A program made the translations under genes and the position numbers. 64,000 nt of DNA from Gammaproteobacteria bacterium (GTDB lineage Bacteria; Pseudomonadota; Gammaproteobacteria; Steroidobacterales; Steroidobacteraceae): assembly GCA_021323735.1 (NCBI GenBank), contig JAJPKM010000044.1, positions 62,001 through 126,000 on the forward strand, read 5' to 3'. Shown piece by piece: positions 33,322-42,736 of the stretch (its first letter is position 1; each line of letters begins with the position of its first letter). Below the pieces are notes generated by a model. That model was not told where the DNA came from. It ran no database searches and saw only the letters and a program-made list of their open reading frames with translations.

Positions 33322-35178
33322 ATGCAAAAACTCACCATCAGCGCAACCATTCTCGTGATGGCCGCCTTGAGCCCTCTCGGGCACGCGCAAGGAGCGCTCG
33401 GGATACAGTCCTGCGAGTCCACGCCGCAGCCTGCCTTTTGCAGTGCCGTGCGCGGCGTGCGATCGGAAGGGTGGCCGGCGCAGAGCCGCTCCGAGGTGAT
33501 GGCGCAGCATGGGATGGTCGTGACCAGTCAGCCGCTGGCCGCGCAGGCAGGTTTGCAGATTCTCAAGCTAGGCGGCAACGCGGTCGATGCCGCGGTGGCA
33601 ACCGCCGCCATGCTCAACGTGACGGAGCCGATGATGGTGGGTATGGGCGGGGATATTTTCGCCGTCATCTACGTGGCCAAGGAACGGAAGATCTACGTGC
33701 TCAATGCCAGCGGGATGGCGCCGACCGGCGCCAGCGTCGAGCATTACAACAAATTGGGCTATGCCTGGAACCCTAAGAATTGGGGGCCGGGTTCCGGCAT
33801 GCCGACGCACGGAATATTGACGGTGACGGTACCCGGTGCCGTGTGGGGATGGCAGTCCGCGCTGCAGCGCTTCGGCAAGCTGACATTCAAAGAGGTGCTG
33901 GAACCCGCCGCGCGGTACGCGCAAGACGGTTTTCCGGTCTCCGAACGCATTGCGCATGATTGGGTGTTGCCGGATGCGTTGCCGCTCGAGGCCTGCTGTA
34001 CGTCATTGGATCCGGATTCCGTCAAGACTTGGTACATCAACGGCGTGGCACCGCGTGCCGGTCAGATTTTCCGGAACACCGAACTTGCGCGGGCGTTTCG
34101 GACGCTGCAGGCCAAGGGAAGCGACGCATTCTACAAGGGCGAGATCGCCCAGGCGATTGTCGCGAAGTCGCAGGCTCTGGGCGGAACGATGACGCTCGAT
34201 GACCTGGCGAACTACAAGGGGGAATGGGTCGAGCCCGCCCATACTCAGTACCATGGTTACGACATCCTGGAGCTGCCACCGCCCGCGCAGGCTTGGGCCG
34301 CGAATGAAATCCTGAATATATTGCAAGCCTGCGTTCCGCAATGGGTCCCCGGCCAGACCCTCGCATCGCTGGGCCCGTCGAATGCCGAGTATTGGCATCT
34401 GTTCATCGAGGCGAAGAAACTCGCCTATGCGGACCTTTATCAATACAACGCGGATCCGAATTTTGTCGCCGTGCCGCTGGCAAAATTACTCTCCGATGCC
34501 CACGCGGCGTCGCTCTGCAAGAAAGTCGACCCACAGCGCGCTTCCACCCCCGGCCCCGAGGGGAATTTCCCCATGCCGGGCGACACCATCGTACTGTCGA
34601 CGGCGGACAGCGAAGGCAACATGGTTTCTTGGGTGAACAGCAACTTCAACGCCTTCGGCTCCGGGATCACCGTGCCCAAATATGGTTTCATCCTGCACAA
34701 TCGCGGTGCGCTATTCACCCTCAATCCGCGCAGCCCGAATATCATCAAGGCGCACAAGAGGCCATTCAATACGCTGTCCGCGGGCTTCGTGATGCATGAC
34801 GGGCAGCCGCTGATGACGGTGACCTTGATGGGCGGTGACATGCAGGCGCAGGGTCATGCGCAGACCTTGGTGGACATTCTGGATCTCGGCGCAAACCTGC
34901 AGGCCTCCGCCGACATGGCGAGGTTTCGTCATTCGCAGGTCTCCAATACGTTGAGCCTGGAAACACCGCTATATGATGTCGTCGGCGCCAAACTCACGGC
35001 GATGGGACATAGCGTGAGGGCCGCCAGCGGCGAGGAAATGGGCGGAGTTCAAGTCCTCATGTACGTGCATGATGCGGATGCGGCGCACGCCGACACCTCG
35101 AGCTCTTCCAAACAAGTCGCCGGTTACTACCGCTCGGGTTCTGATTTCCGCAAGGACGGTGAAGCCGTAGGCTGGTAG
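33322..35178 (+). CDS. ggt: Gamma-glutamyltransferase family protein
   Basis: 618 residues with a cleavable signal peptide (MQKLTISATILVMAALSPLGHAQG). Large-subunit motifs: GMVVTSQPLAAQAGLQILKLGGNAVDAAVATAAMLNVTEPMMVGMGGDIFAVI. The autoprocessing nucleophile should be Thr422 in PMPGDTIVLSTADSEGNMVSW; the motif is DT-I-V-L rather than the TTH of classical Ggt, placing it in the wider family that includes cephalosporin acylase-like members. GSGITVPKYGFILHNRG and GGDMQAQGHAQTLVDILD support the small subunit. Periplasmic; glutathione or other gamma-glutamyl compounds are the likely substrates. Confidence 0.88.
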   Translation: MQKLTISATILVMAALSPLGHAQGALGIQSCESTPQPAFCSAVRGVRSEGWPAQSRSEVMAQHGMVVTSQPLAAQAGLQILKLGGNAVDAAVATAAMLNVTEPMMVGMGGDIFAVIYVAKERKIYVLNASGMAPTGASVEHYNKLGYAWNPKNWGPGSGMPTHGILTVTVPGAVWGWQSALQRFGKLTFKEVLEPAARYAQDGFPVSERIAHDWVLPDALPLEACCTSLDPDSVKTWYINGVAPRAGQIFRNTELARAFRTLQAKGSDAFYKGEIAQAIVAKSQALGGTMTLDDLANYKGEWVEPAHTQYHGYDILELPPPAQAWAANEILNILQACVPQWVPGQTLASLGPSNAEYWHLFIEAKKLAYADLYQYNADPNFVAVPLAKLLSDAHAASLCKKVDPQRASTPGPEGNFPMPGDTIVLSTADSEGNMVSWVNSNFNAFGSGITVPKYGFILHNRGALFTLNPRSPNIIKAHKRPFNTLSAGFVMHDGQPLMTVTLMGGDMQAQGHAQTLVDILDLGANLQASADMARFRHSQVSNTLSLETPLYDVVGAKLTAMGHSVRAASGEEMGGVQVLMYVHDADAAHADTSSSSKQVAGYYRSGSDFRKDGEAVGW

Positions 35179-35251
35179 CGGCCATCCACCGGCGGTTGGT
35201 CGATGGTAGGGGTAATCGATGGCCGGCAGGCGGCTGCGCGGTTAGTGGCCA

Positions 35252-35270
35252 CATATAGTTGCATAGCTAA
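35252..35270. promoter_or_regulatory. Candidate MarR operator copy 1
   Basis: The 19 bases CATATAGTTGCATAGCTAA end four bases before the MarR gene start and recur identically at 35726-35744. The inner part is an imperfect palindrome (TAG-n-T-n4-A-n-CTA), as expected for a MarR dimer site. Placed on the MarR start it would give autorepression. Confidence 0.7.
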
Positions 35271-35274
35271 CGAT

Positions 35275-35709
35275 ATGCGCTATACTGCAGCTGTGTTCGA
35301 CCACTGCCTCTATTTCAATACGTCGGCGCTCGCGCGCCGTCTCGAGCGCGAATGGAGCGCAGCCTTCGAGCCCTTTGACTTGACGCCGCCGCAGGCCTTC
35401 ATGCTGCGCGCGGTGATCGAGAGGCAGGGGTTGCTGCAGAGTGAGTTGTCCGAGGCGCTGTCCATTGCACGTCCCACCGCGACGCGGGCACTCGATGGAC
35501 TGGAGGCGAAGGGCTACGTCGAACGCTACCGGTCGGCCGTCGACGGCAGGGAGGTATCGATCTTGCCCACGCCGAAGGCGGTTCGCCTGAGGAATGCGCT
35601 GAACGAGGCGAGCGGCGCGGTAACCGCCAGGCTCAAAAAGGAGCTCGGCGGCGGCGCGTTCGCCGGCGCGGTCGCGGTCATTCGAGGCATTCGGTCCGCA
35701 CTCGAGTGA
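35275..35709 (+). CDS. MarR-family transcriptional regulator
   Basis: 144 residues from the ATG at 35275; longer frames upstream run through the operator and are unlikely. Winged-helix MarR core: LTPPQAFMLRAVIERQGLLQSELSEALSIARPTATRALDGLEAKGYVERYRSAVDGREVSILPTPKAVRL. It lies upstream of a tautomerase gene in the same orientation; both promoters share an identical 19-bp element, so it probably represses itself and the tautomerase. The ligand is unknown. A shared operator in only these two places suggests a local regulator. Confidence 0.9.
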   Translation: MRYTAAVFDHCLYFNTSALARRLEREWSAAFEPFDLTPPQAFMLRAVIERQGLLQSELSEALSIARPTATRALDGLEAKGYVERYRSAVDGREVSILPTPKAVRLRNALNEASGAVTARLKKELGGGAFAGAVAVIRGIRSALE

Positions 35710-35725
35710 GCACATTTTTTCGGCC

Positions 35726-35744
35726 CATATAGTTGCATAGCTAA
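35726..35744. promoter_or_regulatory. Candidate MarR operator copy 2
   Basis: Identical 19-base copy of the element at 35252-35270, here 14 bases before the tautomerase start and just upstream of its AGGAGA ribosome site. Its position between regulator and target gene fits repression of the tautomerase by the MarR protein. Confidence 0.7.
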
Positions 35745-35758
35745 TTACAGGAGATATC

Positions 35759-36151
35759 ATGCCGATTCTTAACGTCAAGGTTAGCGCGCGCCGATCCAGC
35801 GAGATGACCCGCAAGATTTGCACGCTGCTCTCGGAACTTACGACTCGCATCCTCGGCAAGGATCCGCGAGTCACTTCGATTGCCGTCGATTATGTCGATC
35901 CCAATGATTGGCTGGTCGGTGGAAAATCGTTGTCGGAGCAGGGAAAAAGCAGCGTGTACTTCGATATCAAAATTACCGACGAGACCAACACGAAGGCCGA
36001 AAAGGCGGCCTATATCCGCGAGGCGTTCGCCGCATTTGCGGATTTATTGGGTGATTTGCACGAAGAAAGTTACATCTATGTGCAAGACGTCCGGGCCACG
36101 GCCTATGGATACGGTGGGAAGACGCAGGAGCTTCGCTACCATCAGCGCTGA
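35759..36151 (+). CDS. Tautomerase (4-oxalocrotonate tautomerase superfamily)
   Basis: 130 residues with a clear CAGGAGATATC site before the ATG. The catalytic Pro follows the initiator Met (MPILNVKVSARRSSEMTRKICTLLSELTTRILGKDPRVTSIAVDYVDPNDWLVGGKS). The body is a double-length 4-OT/MIF-like fold. It probably keto-enol isomerises an aromatic or dienol intermediate; the inducer of the neighbouring MarR would be a related compound. The exact substrate is unknown. Confidence 0.88.
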   Translation: MPILNVKVSARRSSEMTRKICTLLSELTTRILGKDPRVTSIAVDYVDPNDWLVGGKSLSEQGKSSVYFDIKITDETNTKAEKAAYIREAFAAFADLLGDLHEESYIYVQDVRATAYGYGGKTQELRYHQR

Positions 36152-36296
36152 CGCTCGCACGGCACGGCCGCCGAAGTGTAGGGCGCAATTCGCGTTGGCA
36201 TAGATTATTTTTATGTGGGAAGAGCCAGGCGCCGTACACGGAGGCGGCGCAATCGGCTTGCGAAACAGCGCGCCGGGGCTATCGACCGGAAGTCGT

Positions 36297-36704
36297 TCAT
36301 GCGGTCTCGTCGGGTATCACCGCCGTGGCTTCTATTTCCACGAGTGCGCGCGGCTCCACCAATCCACGTACTTCGACGACCGACATGGTCGGAAAGTGCT
36401 TGCCCAGTATCTCGCGGTAAGCGGCGCCGATTTCCCGCGTTTCCGCAAGATAGGCATCCTTACTCAAGACATACCAGGTGAGCCTGACCAAGTGACGCGG
36501 CTCTGCCTGTGCCTCCGCGAGCACGCGGACAATGTTGCGCAGGGCCTGCTTGACCTGACCTGTCAGGGTTTCGCTGGTGAAGCATCCCTGCTCGTCCCAC
36601 CCGACCTGACCGGAAATGAAAATCATACGGCCGCGCGCGGCCATGCCGTTGGCATAGCCCTTAGGGCTGGGCCACTCCTTAGGCTGCAGCGTCTCGATGC
36701 TCAT
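36297..36704 (-). CDS. RidA (YjgF/YER057c/UK114) family protein
   Basis: 135 residues. SPKGYANGMAARGRMIFISGQVGWDEQGCFTSETLTGQVKQALRNIVRVLAEA and the C-terminal VEPRALVEIEATAVIP (conserved Arg and Glu of the enamine/imine deaminase site) identify the family. It is the last gene of the aromatic catabolic block, three bases after the enoyl-CoA hydratase stop. In 2-aminobenzoyl-CoA degradation clusters a RidA-like protein is commonly present and would suit hydrolysis of an enamine/imine intermediate. Confidence 0.9.
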   Translation of the reverse strand: MSIETLQPKEWPSPKGYANGMAARGRMIFISGQVGWDEQGCFTSETLTGQVKQALRNIVRVLAEAQAEPRHLVRLTWYVLSKDAYLAETREIGAAYREILGKHFPTMSVVEVRGLVEPRALVEIEATAVIPDETA

Positions 36705-36707
36705 GGC

Positions 36708-37523
36708 TCAGGTACCTTTGAAAGCGGGGTGCTGCTTGGCTGAAAAAGCGTCATAGGCGCGGCGAAAATCTTCGCTCTGCATGCACAGCGCCTGGGCCTG
36801 CGCTTCGGATTCCAATGCCTGCTCCAGCCCCATGTTCCACTCTTGATTCAGCATGACTTTGGTCATGCCGTGAGCGAACGTCGGCCCGTCGGCGAGCTCC
36901 TGCGAGAGCTGCGCTGCCGCCGCGTGTAATTCTTCGACCGGGATCACCCGGCTGTAGAATCCGCAGGCGAGCGCTTCATCGGCCCCCATGCTGCGTCCGG
37001 TCAGCAACAACTCGGCGGCGCGGCCGTGACCGATGATTCGCGGCAGTATGGCGCAAGCTCCCATGTCGCAGCCCGCGAGCCCCACGCGCGTGAACAGAAA
37101 CGCGGTCTTCGAACGGGGTGAGCTGAGACGAATGTCCGAGCACATGGCCAAAATGGCGCCGGCCCCCGCACAGACGCCATCGACGGCGGCGACGATGGGC
37201 TGGGGGCAGGCGCGCATGGCTTTGACCAAGTCACCGGTCATCCGTGTAAAGCCCAACAGTTCGGGCATGCTCATGCGCGTGAGCGGACCGATGATCTCCT
37301 GGACGTCGCCCCCCGAACAAAAGTTGCCGCCGGTGCCGCCGATGACCACGACCTTGACGTCTTGCGAGTAGGGCAGGCGGCGCATGAGGTCCCGCAGCTC
37401 CGCATAGCTGTCGAAAGTCAGCGGGTTCTTCTTCTCAGGCCGATTCAATGTAATCCAGCCGACGCGATCGTTCAATGACCAGAGGAAATGCCGGGCTTGG
37501 TAATCGGTCAATGTCTGTTTCAT
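36708..37523 (-). CDS. Enoyl-CoA hydratase/isomerase family protein
   Basis: 271 residues. Crotonase fold: [23 protein letters not shown], the first oxyanion-hole stretch [16 protein letters not shown], and [66 protein letters not shown]. It overlaps the MarR stop by four bases (ATGA). Probable role: hydration or ring-opening chemistry in CoA-thioester aromatic breakdown. Confidence 0.9.
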   Translation of the reverse strand: MKQTLTDYQARHFLWSLNDRVGWITLNRPEKKNPLTFDSYAELRDLMRRLPYSQDVKVVVIGGTGGNFCSGGDVQEIIGPLTRMSMPELLGFTRMTGDLVKAMRACPQPIVAAVDGVCAGAGAILAMCSDIRLSSPRSKTAFLFTRVGLAGCDMGACAILPRIIGHGRAAELLLTGRSMGADEALACGFYSRVIPVEELHAAAAQLSQELADGPTFAHGMTKVMLNQEWNMGLEQALESEAQAQALCMQSEDFRRAYDAFSAKQHPAFKGT

Positions 37524-37999
37524 GATGATTCCTGCGTCAGCTGCGCCCGCAGCCGCAACAAAGATTCGTTCAATGCGCGCTGCTCGCGCTTCGGAATACC
37601 GGAGAAGAGGGACACGATCCAGGATTCGTGCTGCGCGGCCATCTGCGCGAATAGGCGCCGGCCTTCCTTCGTCAGCTTGACCAGATAGGCACGCCGGTCC
37701 GCCGGATCCTCCGCTCTCACGATCAGCCCGGCGCGCTCCAGCTGATCGACGATGCCGGTGATGTTGCCGCCGGTTACCAGCATGCGCCGTGAGAGTTCGC
37801 CCATCTTCAGTCCTTGCGGTGCCCGCTCCAGCTGGGCCATGAGATCAAAGCGCGGCAGCGTGGTTTTGAATTGCGTCGCCAAAGCCTTGCGTACATGGGT
37901 CTCGATGAGATGCGTACAGGTCAGCAATCGCAGCCACAGACGCAACGACTCGTGATGATCGTCGGTCAGTCGAGTATCCAAGCCGGAAACCGCGTTCAC
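37520..37999 (-). CDS. MarR-family regulator of the aromatic CoA block
   Basis: 159 residues from the GTG at 37999, which overlaps the SDR stop and has a GGGGGAGAG site upstream; longer frames run inside the SDR gene. Winged helix: [78 protein letters not shown]. Embedded in the operon between SDR and hydratase, it probably senses an aryl-CoA intermediate and controls the operon. An AT-rich imperfect inverted repeat ahead of the monooxygenase gene (41075-41096) is a candidate site. Confidence 0.9.
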   Translation of the reverse strand: MNAVSGLDTRLTDDHHESLRLWLRLLTCTHLIETHVRKALATQFKTTLPRFDLMAQLERAPQGLKMGELSRRMLVTGGNITGIVDQLERAGLIVRAEDPADRRAYLVKLTKEGRRLFAQMAAQHESWIVSLFSGIPKREQRALNESLLRLRAQLTQESS

Positions 38000-38781
38000 A
38001 TCAACTCTCCCCCTGCGACGACGATGCTCTGTCCGGTGATCGATTCGCTGCCAGGCATGCACAGCCATGCCACCGCATTGGCGACTTCGTCCGGCTGAAT
38101 GAGGCGGCCTTGCGGATTCGACTTGGTCATGGCCTGCAATGCCTCCTCCGCTTTCCGGCCGGTCACCGCCGATATCTTCGCGGCTGCCTCCCGGACCAGA
38201 TCGGTATCGGTGTATCCGGGGCACACCGCGTTGACGGTGATGTTGCGTGCGGCGACTTCACGGGCCACGGCCCGCGTCAGACCGATAACACCGTGCTTCG
38301 CCGCGCAATAGGCGGCAACGTAGGGATAGCCGGTGAGTCCCGCGGTACTGGCAATGTTGATGATTCGTCCGAAGCCCCCTTGAAGCATGTCGGGGAGAGC
38401 CGCCTGAATGCCGAAGTAGGTGCCCGACAGATTGACGGCCAGCAAACGCTCCCAGAGTGCCTCGTCGCGCTTGGTGATCGGCGCGCTGACGGCCTGGCCG
38501 GCATTGTTCACCAGGATCTCGACCGGTCCAAATCGCGTACGCGCCGCGGCGAAGGCGGCATCCACGGACTCTCGCCTGGCGACATCGGCCGTGGCACAGA
38601 AGACCTGTGCGCCGGAGGAGCTCAAGTCCGCGGCAAGCGCCTCGAGCGTGGCCGCCGCGCGCCCTAGCATGCTCACTCGGGCGCCGCGCGCGACCAGCGA
38701 GCGCACGATGCTGGCGCCGATTCCCCGGCCCCCGCCGGTAACCAGTGCATGTCGGCCCTGCAGCGACCCGTTGGCGCTCAT
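37996..38781 (-). CDS. SDR-family NAD(P)-dependent oxidoreductase
   Basis: 261 residues from the ATG at 38781, overlapping the monooxygenase stop (ATGA). Rossmann motif [33 protein letters not shown], and catalytic YVAAYCAAK with the upstream Ser in [11 protein letters not shown]. It likely acts as a 3-hydroxyacyl-CoA dehydrogenase on a ring-cleaved or alicyclic CoA intermediate, as in the 2-aminobenzoyl-CoA cluster of Azoarcus. The substrate assignment is inference from context. Confidence 0.9.
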   Translation of the reverse strand: MSANGSLQGRHALVTGGGRGIGASIVRSLVARGARVSMLGRAAATLEALAADLSSSGAQVFCATADVARRESVDAAFAAARTRFGPVEILVNNAGQAVSAPITKRDEALWERLLAVNLSGTYFGIQAALPDMLQGGFGRIINIASTAGLTGYPYVAAYCAAKHGVIGLTRAVAREVAARNITVNAVCPGYTDTDLVREAAAKISAVTGRKAEEALQAMTKSNPQGRLIQPDEVANAVAWLCMPGSESITGQSIVVAGGELM

Positions 38782-41057
38782 ACGGCACCCGTGACGGCCG
38801 CACGCTCTGCCGCGCGCTCCAGCTGGCTCTTGGCAGAGCGATACGGCTCCGGCCACCACTGCTCGGAGAATCCTTGCGCCGCGGCTGCCGCGAGCGTCCA
38901 CGCGGGATGTGCCAGGTGCGGACGTGCAATCGCGCACAGGTCCGCGCGGCCGGCCGCGATGATGGAGTTCACGTGGTCGGCTTCGAAAATATTGCCCACC
39001 GCGATGGTAGGCACCCTGACCAAGTTGCGCACCATGTCGGCGAGCGGTGTCTGCCACATGCGGCCGTAAACCGGCCGCTGCGTGGCAACGGTCTGGCCGC
39101 TGGAAATATCCAGAATATCGGCGCCTTCCGCTGCCATGGTGCGCGCAATGGCGATCACGTCGGATTCGCTGATGCCGTCATCCGCCCAGTCACAGGCAGA
39201 CAGGCGCACGCTCAAGGGCCTTGCCTTGGGCCATGCGGCGCGCACCGCCTGCAGGATTTCAAGGGGGTATCTCAAGCGGTTCTCCACGCATCCCCCGTAC
39301 TCATCGGTGCGCACATTGGTCAAGGGCGAAAGAAAACTGGCCAGCAAGTAGCCGTGCGCCATGTGCAATTCGAGCATGTCAAAGCCGGCTTGGGCGCCCA
39401 GCGTGGCCGCCCGGACAAAATCGCTCTTGACCGTTTGCATCTGAACCGGCGTCATTTCCCGAGGTACCTGGCTGATGCCCGGCAGATAGGGGAGCGGCGA
39501 GGGTGCCCATACGGGCCAATTGCCGGACGCGAGCGGATGGTCCGGCGACTGCCAGCCCAGTTGGGTGGAACCCTTGCGGCCGGCGTGGCCGATCTGCAGA
39601 CAGAATCGCGCCTGGGACTCTGCGTGAATGAACTCCACGATGCGCTGCCACGCGGTGCACTGCGTCTCGCTCCACAATCCCGTGCAGCCCGGCGAGATGC
39701 GGGCGTCGGCCGAGGTGCAGGTCATTTCGGTGAACACCAGGCCTGCCCCGCCGGTCGCCCGCGCACCATAGTGAACCAGATGCCAGTCCCCGGGTACGCC
39801 GTCGAGCGCTCGATACTGCGCCATCGGCGACACCACCACCCGATTGACCAGGTGCATGTCGCGCAATTGGAACGGCAGAAACATCGGCGGACGCGGTTTC
39901 GCAAGCCCATGGCTGCGTGCCAGATTCGTCTCGACCCGGTCGGTGAACGGCGGGTCGCGCAGCTTGAGGTTCGCATGGCCGATGCGCTGGCTTCCCGACA
40001 ACAGGCTGTAAGCGAATTGCAGCGGCTCCATGTTTTCATAACGGTGCACGTTCTCGAACCACTCCATCCGGTTGCGGGCGGCGTTCTGCAGCTTCAGCGC
40101 CTCGGTGCTGCGCTCCGCCTGGTAGGACTCGAGGCCGCTCCTGACGTCCGCCGCATTGCTCACGTGCCGGACCAGAGAGATGGCGTCTTCCATCGCCAGC
40201 TTGGTGCCCGAGCCGATCGAAAAGTGCGCCGTGTGCGCGGCGTCTCCGATGAGCACGCGGTTGCCATCGTGCCAACGCCCGCAGACCACGCGGTGGAAAT
40301 TGAGCCAGGGCGAACCGCGCAGGTGCCGTGCATTGGACAAAAGCGGTGAATTGCCGAGATAAGCACCGAACAATCTCTCGCAAAAGGCAATGGACTCATC
40401 GATCCCGGCCTTGTCCAGGCCGTGCGCAGCCCAGGTCTCCTCGCGCGTCTCGACGATGACGGTCGACAGGTCTCTGCTGAATTGGTAGGCGTGGATCTGA
40501 AACCAGCCGAATTCGGTCTTTTCGAAGGCAAAAGTGAACGCGGAGAACTTCTGCGTGGTTCCCAGCCAAATGTAACGGCAACGGCGAACATCGATGCTGG
40601 GACCGAACCGATCGGCCTGCGCGGCGCGTGCCTTGCTGTTGGCCCCTTCTGCAATCACCACCAGATCCGCATCGTCGAATTGCGCGGGATCGTCGATCTC
40701 GACTTGAAAGGACTGCCGCACACCGAGGGATGCGGCGCGCTTTTGCAGAATATTCAACAGCTTCCGGCGCGAGATGCCGGCAAAGCCATGACCGCCGGAA
40801 CGGATGGTCCGTCCCTTGAAGTGTACGTCTATGTCATCCCAATGATAGAACTCATCGACCACGCGGGCGTGCGAAGCCGCATCGGCCTCGAGGAAGTTGC
40901 CCATGGTCTTGTCCGAGAACACCACCCCCCAGCCGAAGGTGTCTTCGGCGCGATTGCGCTCGAAAACCTCGACGCTCACCGTGGGCAGCGTCTTCTTGAA
41001 CAGAATCGCGGAGTACAGACCAGCCGGCCCGCCGCCCACGCAGACGATTCGCTTCAT
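38778..41057 (-). CDS. Bifunctional aryl-CoA monooxygenase/old-yellow-enzyme reductase (2-aminobenzoyl-CoA or salicylyl-CoA type)
   Basis: 759 residues. The N-terminal half is a flavoprotein hydroxylase ([65 protein letters not shown]). From about residue 390 an old-yellow-enzyme FMN domain begins ([76 protein letters not shown]). Only 2-aminobenzoyl-CoA monooxygenase/reductase and close relatives annotated as salicylyl-CoA 5-hydroxylase/oxidoreductase have this fusion. It hydroxylates the aryl-CoA ring, then reduces it. The cognate CoA ligase is not in the window, so the substrate stays open. Confidence 0.9.
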   Translation of the reverse strand: MKRIVCVGGGPAGLYSAILFKKTLPTVSVEVFERNRAEDTFGWGVVFSDKTMGNFLEADAASHARVVDEFYHWDDIDVHFKGRTIRSGGHGFAGISRRKLLNILQKRAASLGVRQSFQVEIDDPAQFDDADLVVIAEGANSKARAAQADRFGPSIDVRRCRYIWLGTTQKFSAFTFAFEKTEFGWFQIHAYQFSRDLSTVIVETREETWAAHGLDKAGIDESIAFCERLFGAYLGNSPLLSNARHLRGSPWLNFHRVVCGRWHDGNRVLIGDAAHTAHFSIGSGTKLAMEDAISLVRHVSNAADVRSGLESYQAERSTEALKLQNAARNRMEWFENVHRYENMEPLQFAYSLLSGSQRIGHANLKLRDPPFTDRVETNLARSHGLAKPRPPMFLPFQLRDMHLVNRVVVSPMAQYRALDGVPGDWHLVHYGARATGGAGLVFTEMTCTSADARISPGCTGLWSETQCTAWQRIVEFIHAESQARFCLQIGHAGRKGSTQLGWQSPDHPLASGNWPVWAPSPLPYLPGISQVPREMTPVQMQTVKSDFVRAATLGAQAGFDMLELHMAHGYLLASFLSPLTNVRTDEYGGCVENRLRYPLEILQAVRAAWPKARPLSVRLSACDWADDGISESDVIAIARTMAAEGADILDISSGQTVATQRPVYGRMWQTPLADMVRNLVRVPTIAVGNIFEADHVNSIIAAGRADLCAIARPHLAHPAWTLAAAAAQGFSEQWWPEPYRSAKSQLERAAERAAVTGAV

Positions 41058-41074
41058 GCTTCATTATACTATGG

Positions 41075-41096
41075 CTTAAATATTTTAGATATAAAG
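41075..41096. promoter_or_regulatory. AT-rich inverted repeat, candidate MarR operator/promoter
   Basis: Eighteen bases upstream of the monooxygenase start, arms CTTAAATAT and ATATAAAG face each other around TTTAG. On the minus strand a perfect TATAAT follows at 41068-41063, only a few bases before the start codon. The low-GC stretch stands out in GC-rich surroundings and is the only plausible control site in the 146-bp gap after the iorB gene. Confidence 0.45.
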
Positions 41097-41203
41097 AATA
41101 TCGGCGGACTCCCAAACAGTAGTCACCGGGTTCTGCGCGGGTCAAAGCTGCCGGGGCTGATCGCGTCGATCCTGCCGCAGCGGCCGAGGCCGCGCTCCGA
41201 GCC

Positions 41204-42736
41204 TCAGGCCGCGTGCGAAGGGGGCAGCAGGGAAACGGCGCGCTGCAGCTGCGCGCCGCTGTCGTCCGCCAGCGCTGCTTCGCGCAGCTCGCGCAGACGC
41301 CGCGCGGCTTGGGGGTCGCCCGCGAGCCTGGTTGCCAGTGCGGAAATCCGGCTGAAGGCAGACCAGCCGCGCTCATGCGTATCACCGTAGCCTTTCACCA
41401 GCGTCTGGCACTCGGCCAGCTCCACCGCCAGGCCGTAGTCGCGCGGGGCAAATTGCTTGATTTGTACGAGCCATGCCTCGATGCGCTGATTTTCGGTATG
41501 GAAGCGCAGGGTGACGCGGCGCAGGCGGCGCAGGGCGGCGATGCCCTTCAGCAGCGCAAAGCCGCTGATGGTCGAAGTTGAAATGCGGCGGCCGGCGGTC
41601 AATCGACCGAGCCAGCGGCGTGCATGCGTCGAGGCCAGAATGCGCCGGCCAAGACCCACGGGCAGCGTACCGCAAATCTCCTCGACCCGCGGCTTGACGA
41701 ACTCACGCACTTGGACAAGATCGTTCGGGCCGGCGCGCACTTCGCGGCGAATACGCTCGGCGCGACCGCGCCGCGTCTTGACCTGCGCCACGCGCATCAC
41801 GTCCTCGAAACTCATCCACAATGCCAGCGCGCGTGCGGTGGCAGCGGTCAGTTTGGGTTCCGCGGGTTTAGCTGCCTCGCGCGCCAAGACCCGCTCGAGC
41901 CGGTGCAAGAACAAAGCGGCATAGGCGTCGTCCTGATAGTCGGACAGGCGGGCGGCGCCCATTCCCAGCAACTCGTGCAAAGCGGCGGGAAACCGTTCTT
42001 GGATACGTTCCCGCAGGGGTCTCGACAGCGCTTCGAGCCGGTAGTCCGCGGCATCGATGATGCCTTGATTTTCCGCAAACGCCGATGCGCTGAGCGGTTT
42101 CGCCTGCGCGGCAACCGCCGCCTGGCGCCCGGCCTCGAATGCCGACAGACTGGCCTCGACGCCGACGCCCGATTCCCGGATGGCGTGGTGATAGTCCTCC
42201 AGCTGCCAAGGCAGCACACCAGCACCCGCGATGCCGCCGAAAATGACGGCACTGATTCTACCGCCCGCGGCATCCGCCACTTGTGCCATGTCGAAGCCGA
42301 TCAGCTTCGCCGCCGTCGCCGCAGCGATCTCGAACAATTCGCGCGAGCTGACCCTGCCCTCGCCGAGCGCCATCTTCTCGCCGATGGTGTAGTCGCGGTG
42401 AGTCGATGCGATCAGCGTGGTGCGCTCCTTCGTGACCAGGCCGCGATTGATCGCCCTGCCGGCCTCCATCCATTCCGAGGCGACGACGATGTCCACGTCG
42501 CCGGGATTGGGCATCAATGCCATCACCGGCTCTTGGGTTCCCGGCGCGTCGGCGCGCGCAAAGAACTCCAGATAATAAATGGTGGCTCCGGTGCGCTGTG
42601 CCACGCCGGGCACCGATGTGGCCTGGACGAAATAGCCGGCCTTGCGGGCCGCCACGACCAGCCAGTCGGTCACGACGCCGCCGCCTTGGCCGCCCAAAGC
42701 CGCGATGGTGAGCGTGATGGGACGCGGCCGCTTCAC
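41204..42736 (-). CDS. iorB: Indolepyruvate:ferredoxin oxidoreductase beta subunit with C-terminal extension
   Basis: 510 residues from the GTG at 42736, which overlaps the iorA stop (GTGA). The N-terminal 200 residues are the IorB gamma-type domain (LTIAALGGQGGGVVTDWLVVAARKAGYFVQATSVPGVAQRTGATIYYLEFF). The remainder (helical, Arg/Ala-rich, about 210-510) is the long extension seen in aerobic proteobacterial IorB (DUF6537-like), whose function is unknown. With IorA it converts indole-3-pyruvate or other arylpyruvates to arylacetyl-CoA, reducing ferredoxin. Confidence 0.88.
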   Translation of the reverse strand: MKRPRPITLTIAALGGQGGGVVTDWLVVAARKAGYFVQATSVPGVAQRTGATIYYLEFFARADAPGTQEPVMALMPNPGDVDIVVASEWMEAGRAINRGLVTKERTTLIASTHRDYTIGEKMALGEGRVSSRELFEIAAATAAKLIGFDMAQVADAAGGRISAVIFGGIAGAGVLPWQLEDYHHAIRESGVGVEASLSAFEAGRQAAVAAQAKPLSASAFAENQGIIDAADYRLEALSRPLRERIQERFPAALHELLGMGAARLSDYQDDAYAALFLHRLERVLAREAAKPAEPKLTAATARALALWMSFEDVMRVAQVKTRRGRAERIRREVRAGPNDLVQVREFVKPRVEEICGTLPVGLGRRILASTHARRWLGRLTAGRRISTSTISGFALLKGIAALRRLRRVTLRFHTENQRIEAWLVQIKQFAPRDYGLAVELAECQTLVKGYGDTHERGWSAFSRISALATRLAGDPQAARRLRELREAALADDSGAQLQRAVSLLPPSHAA

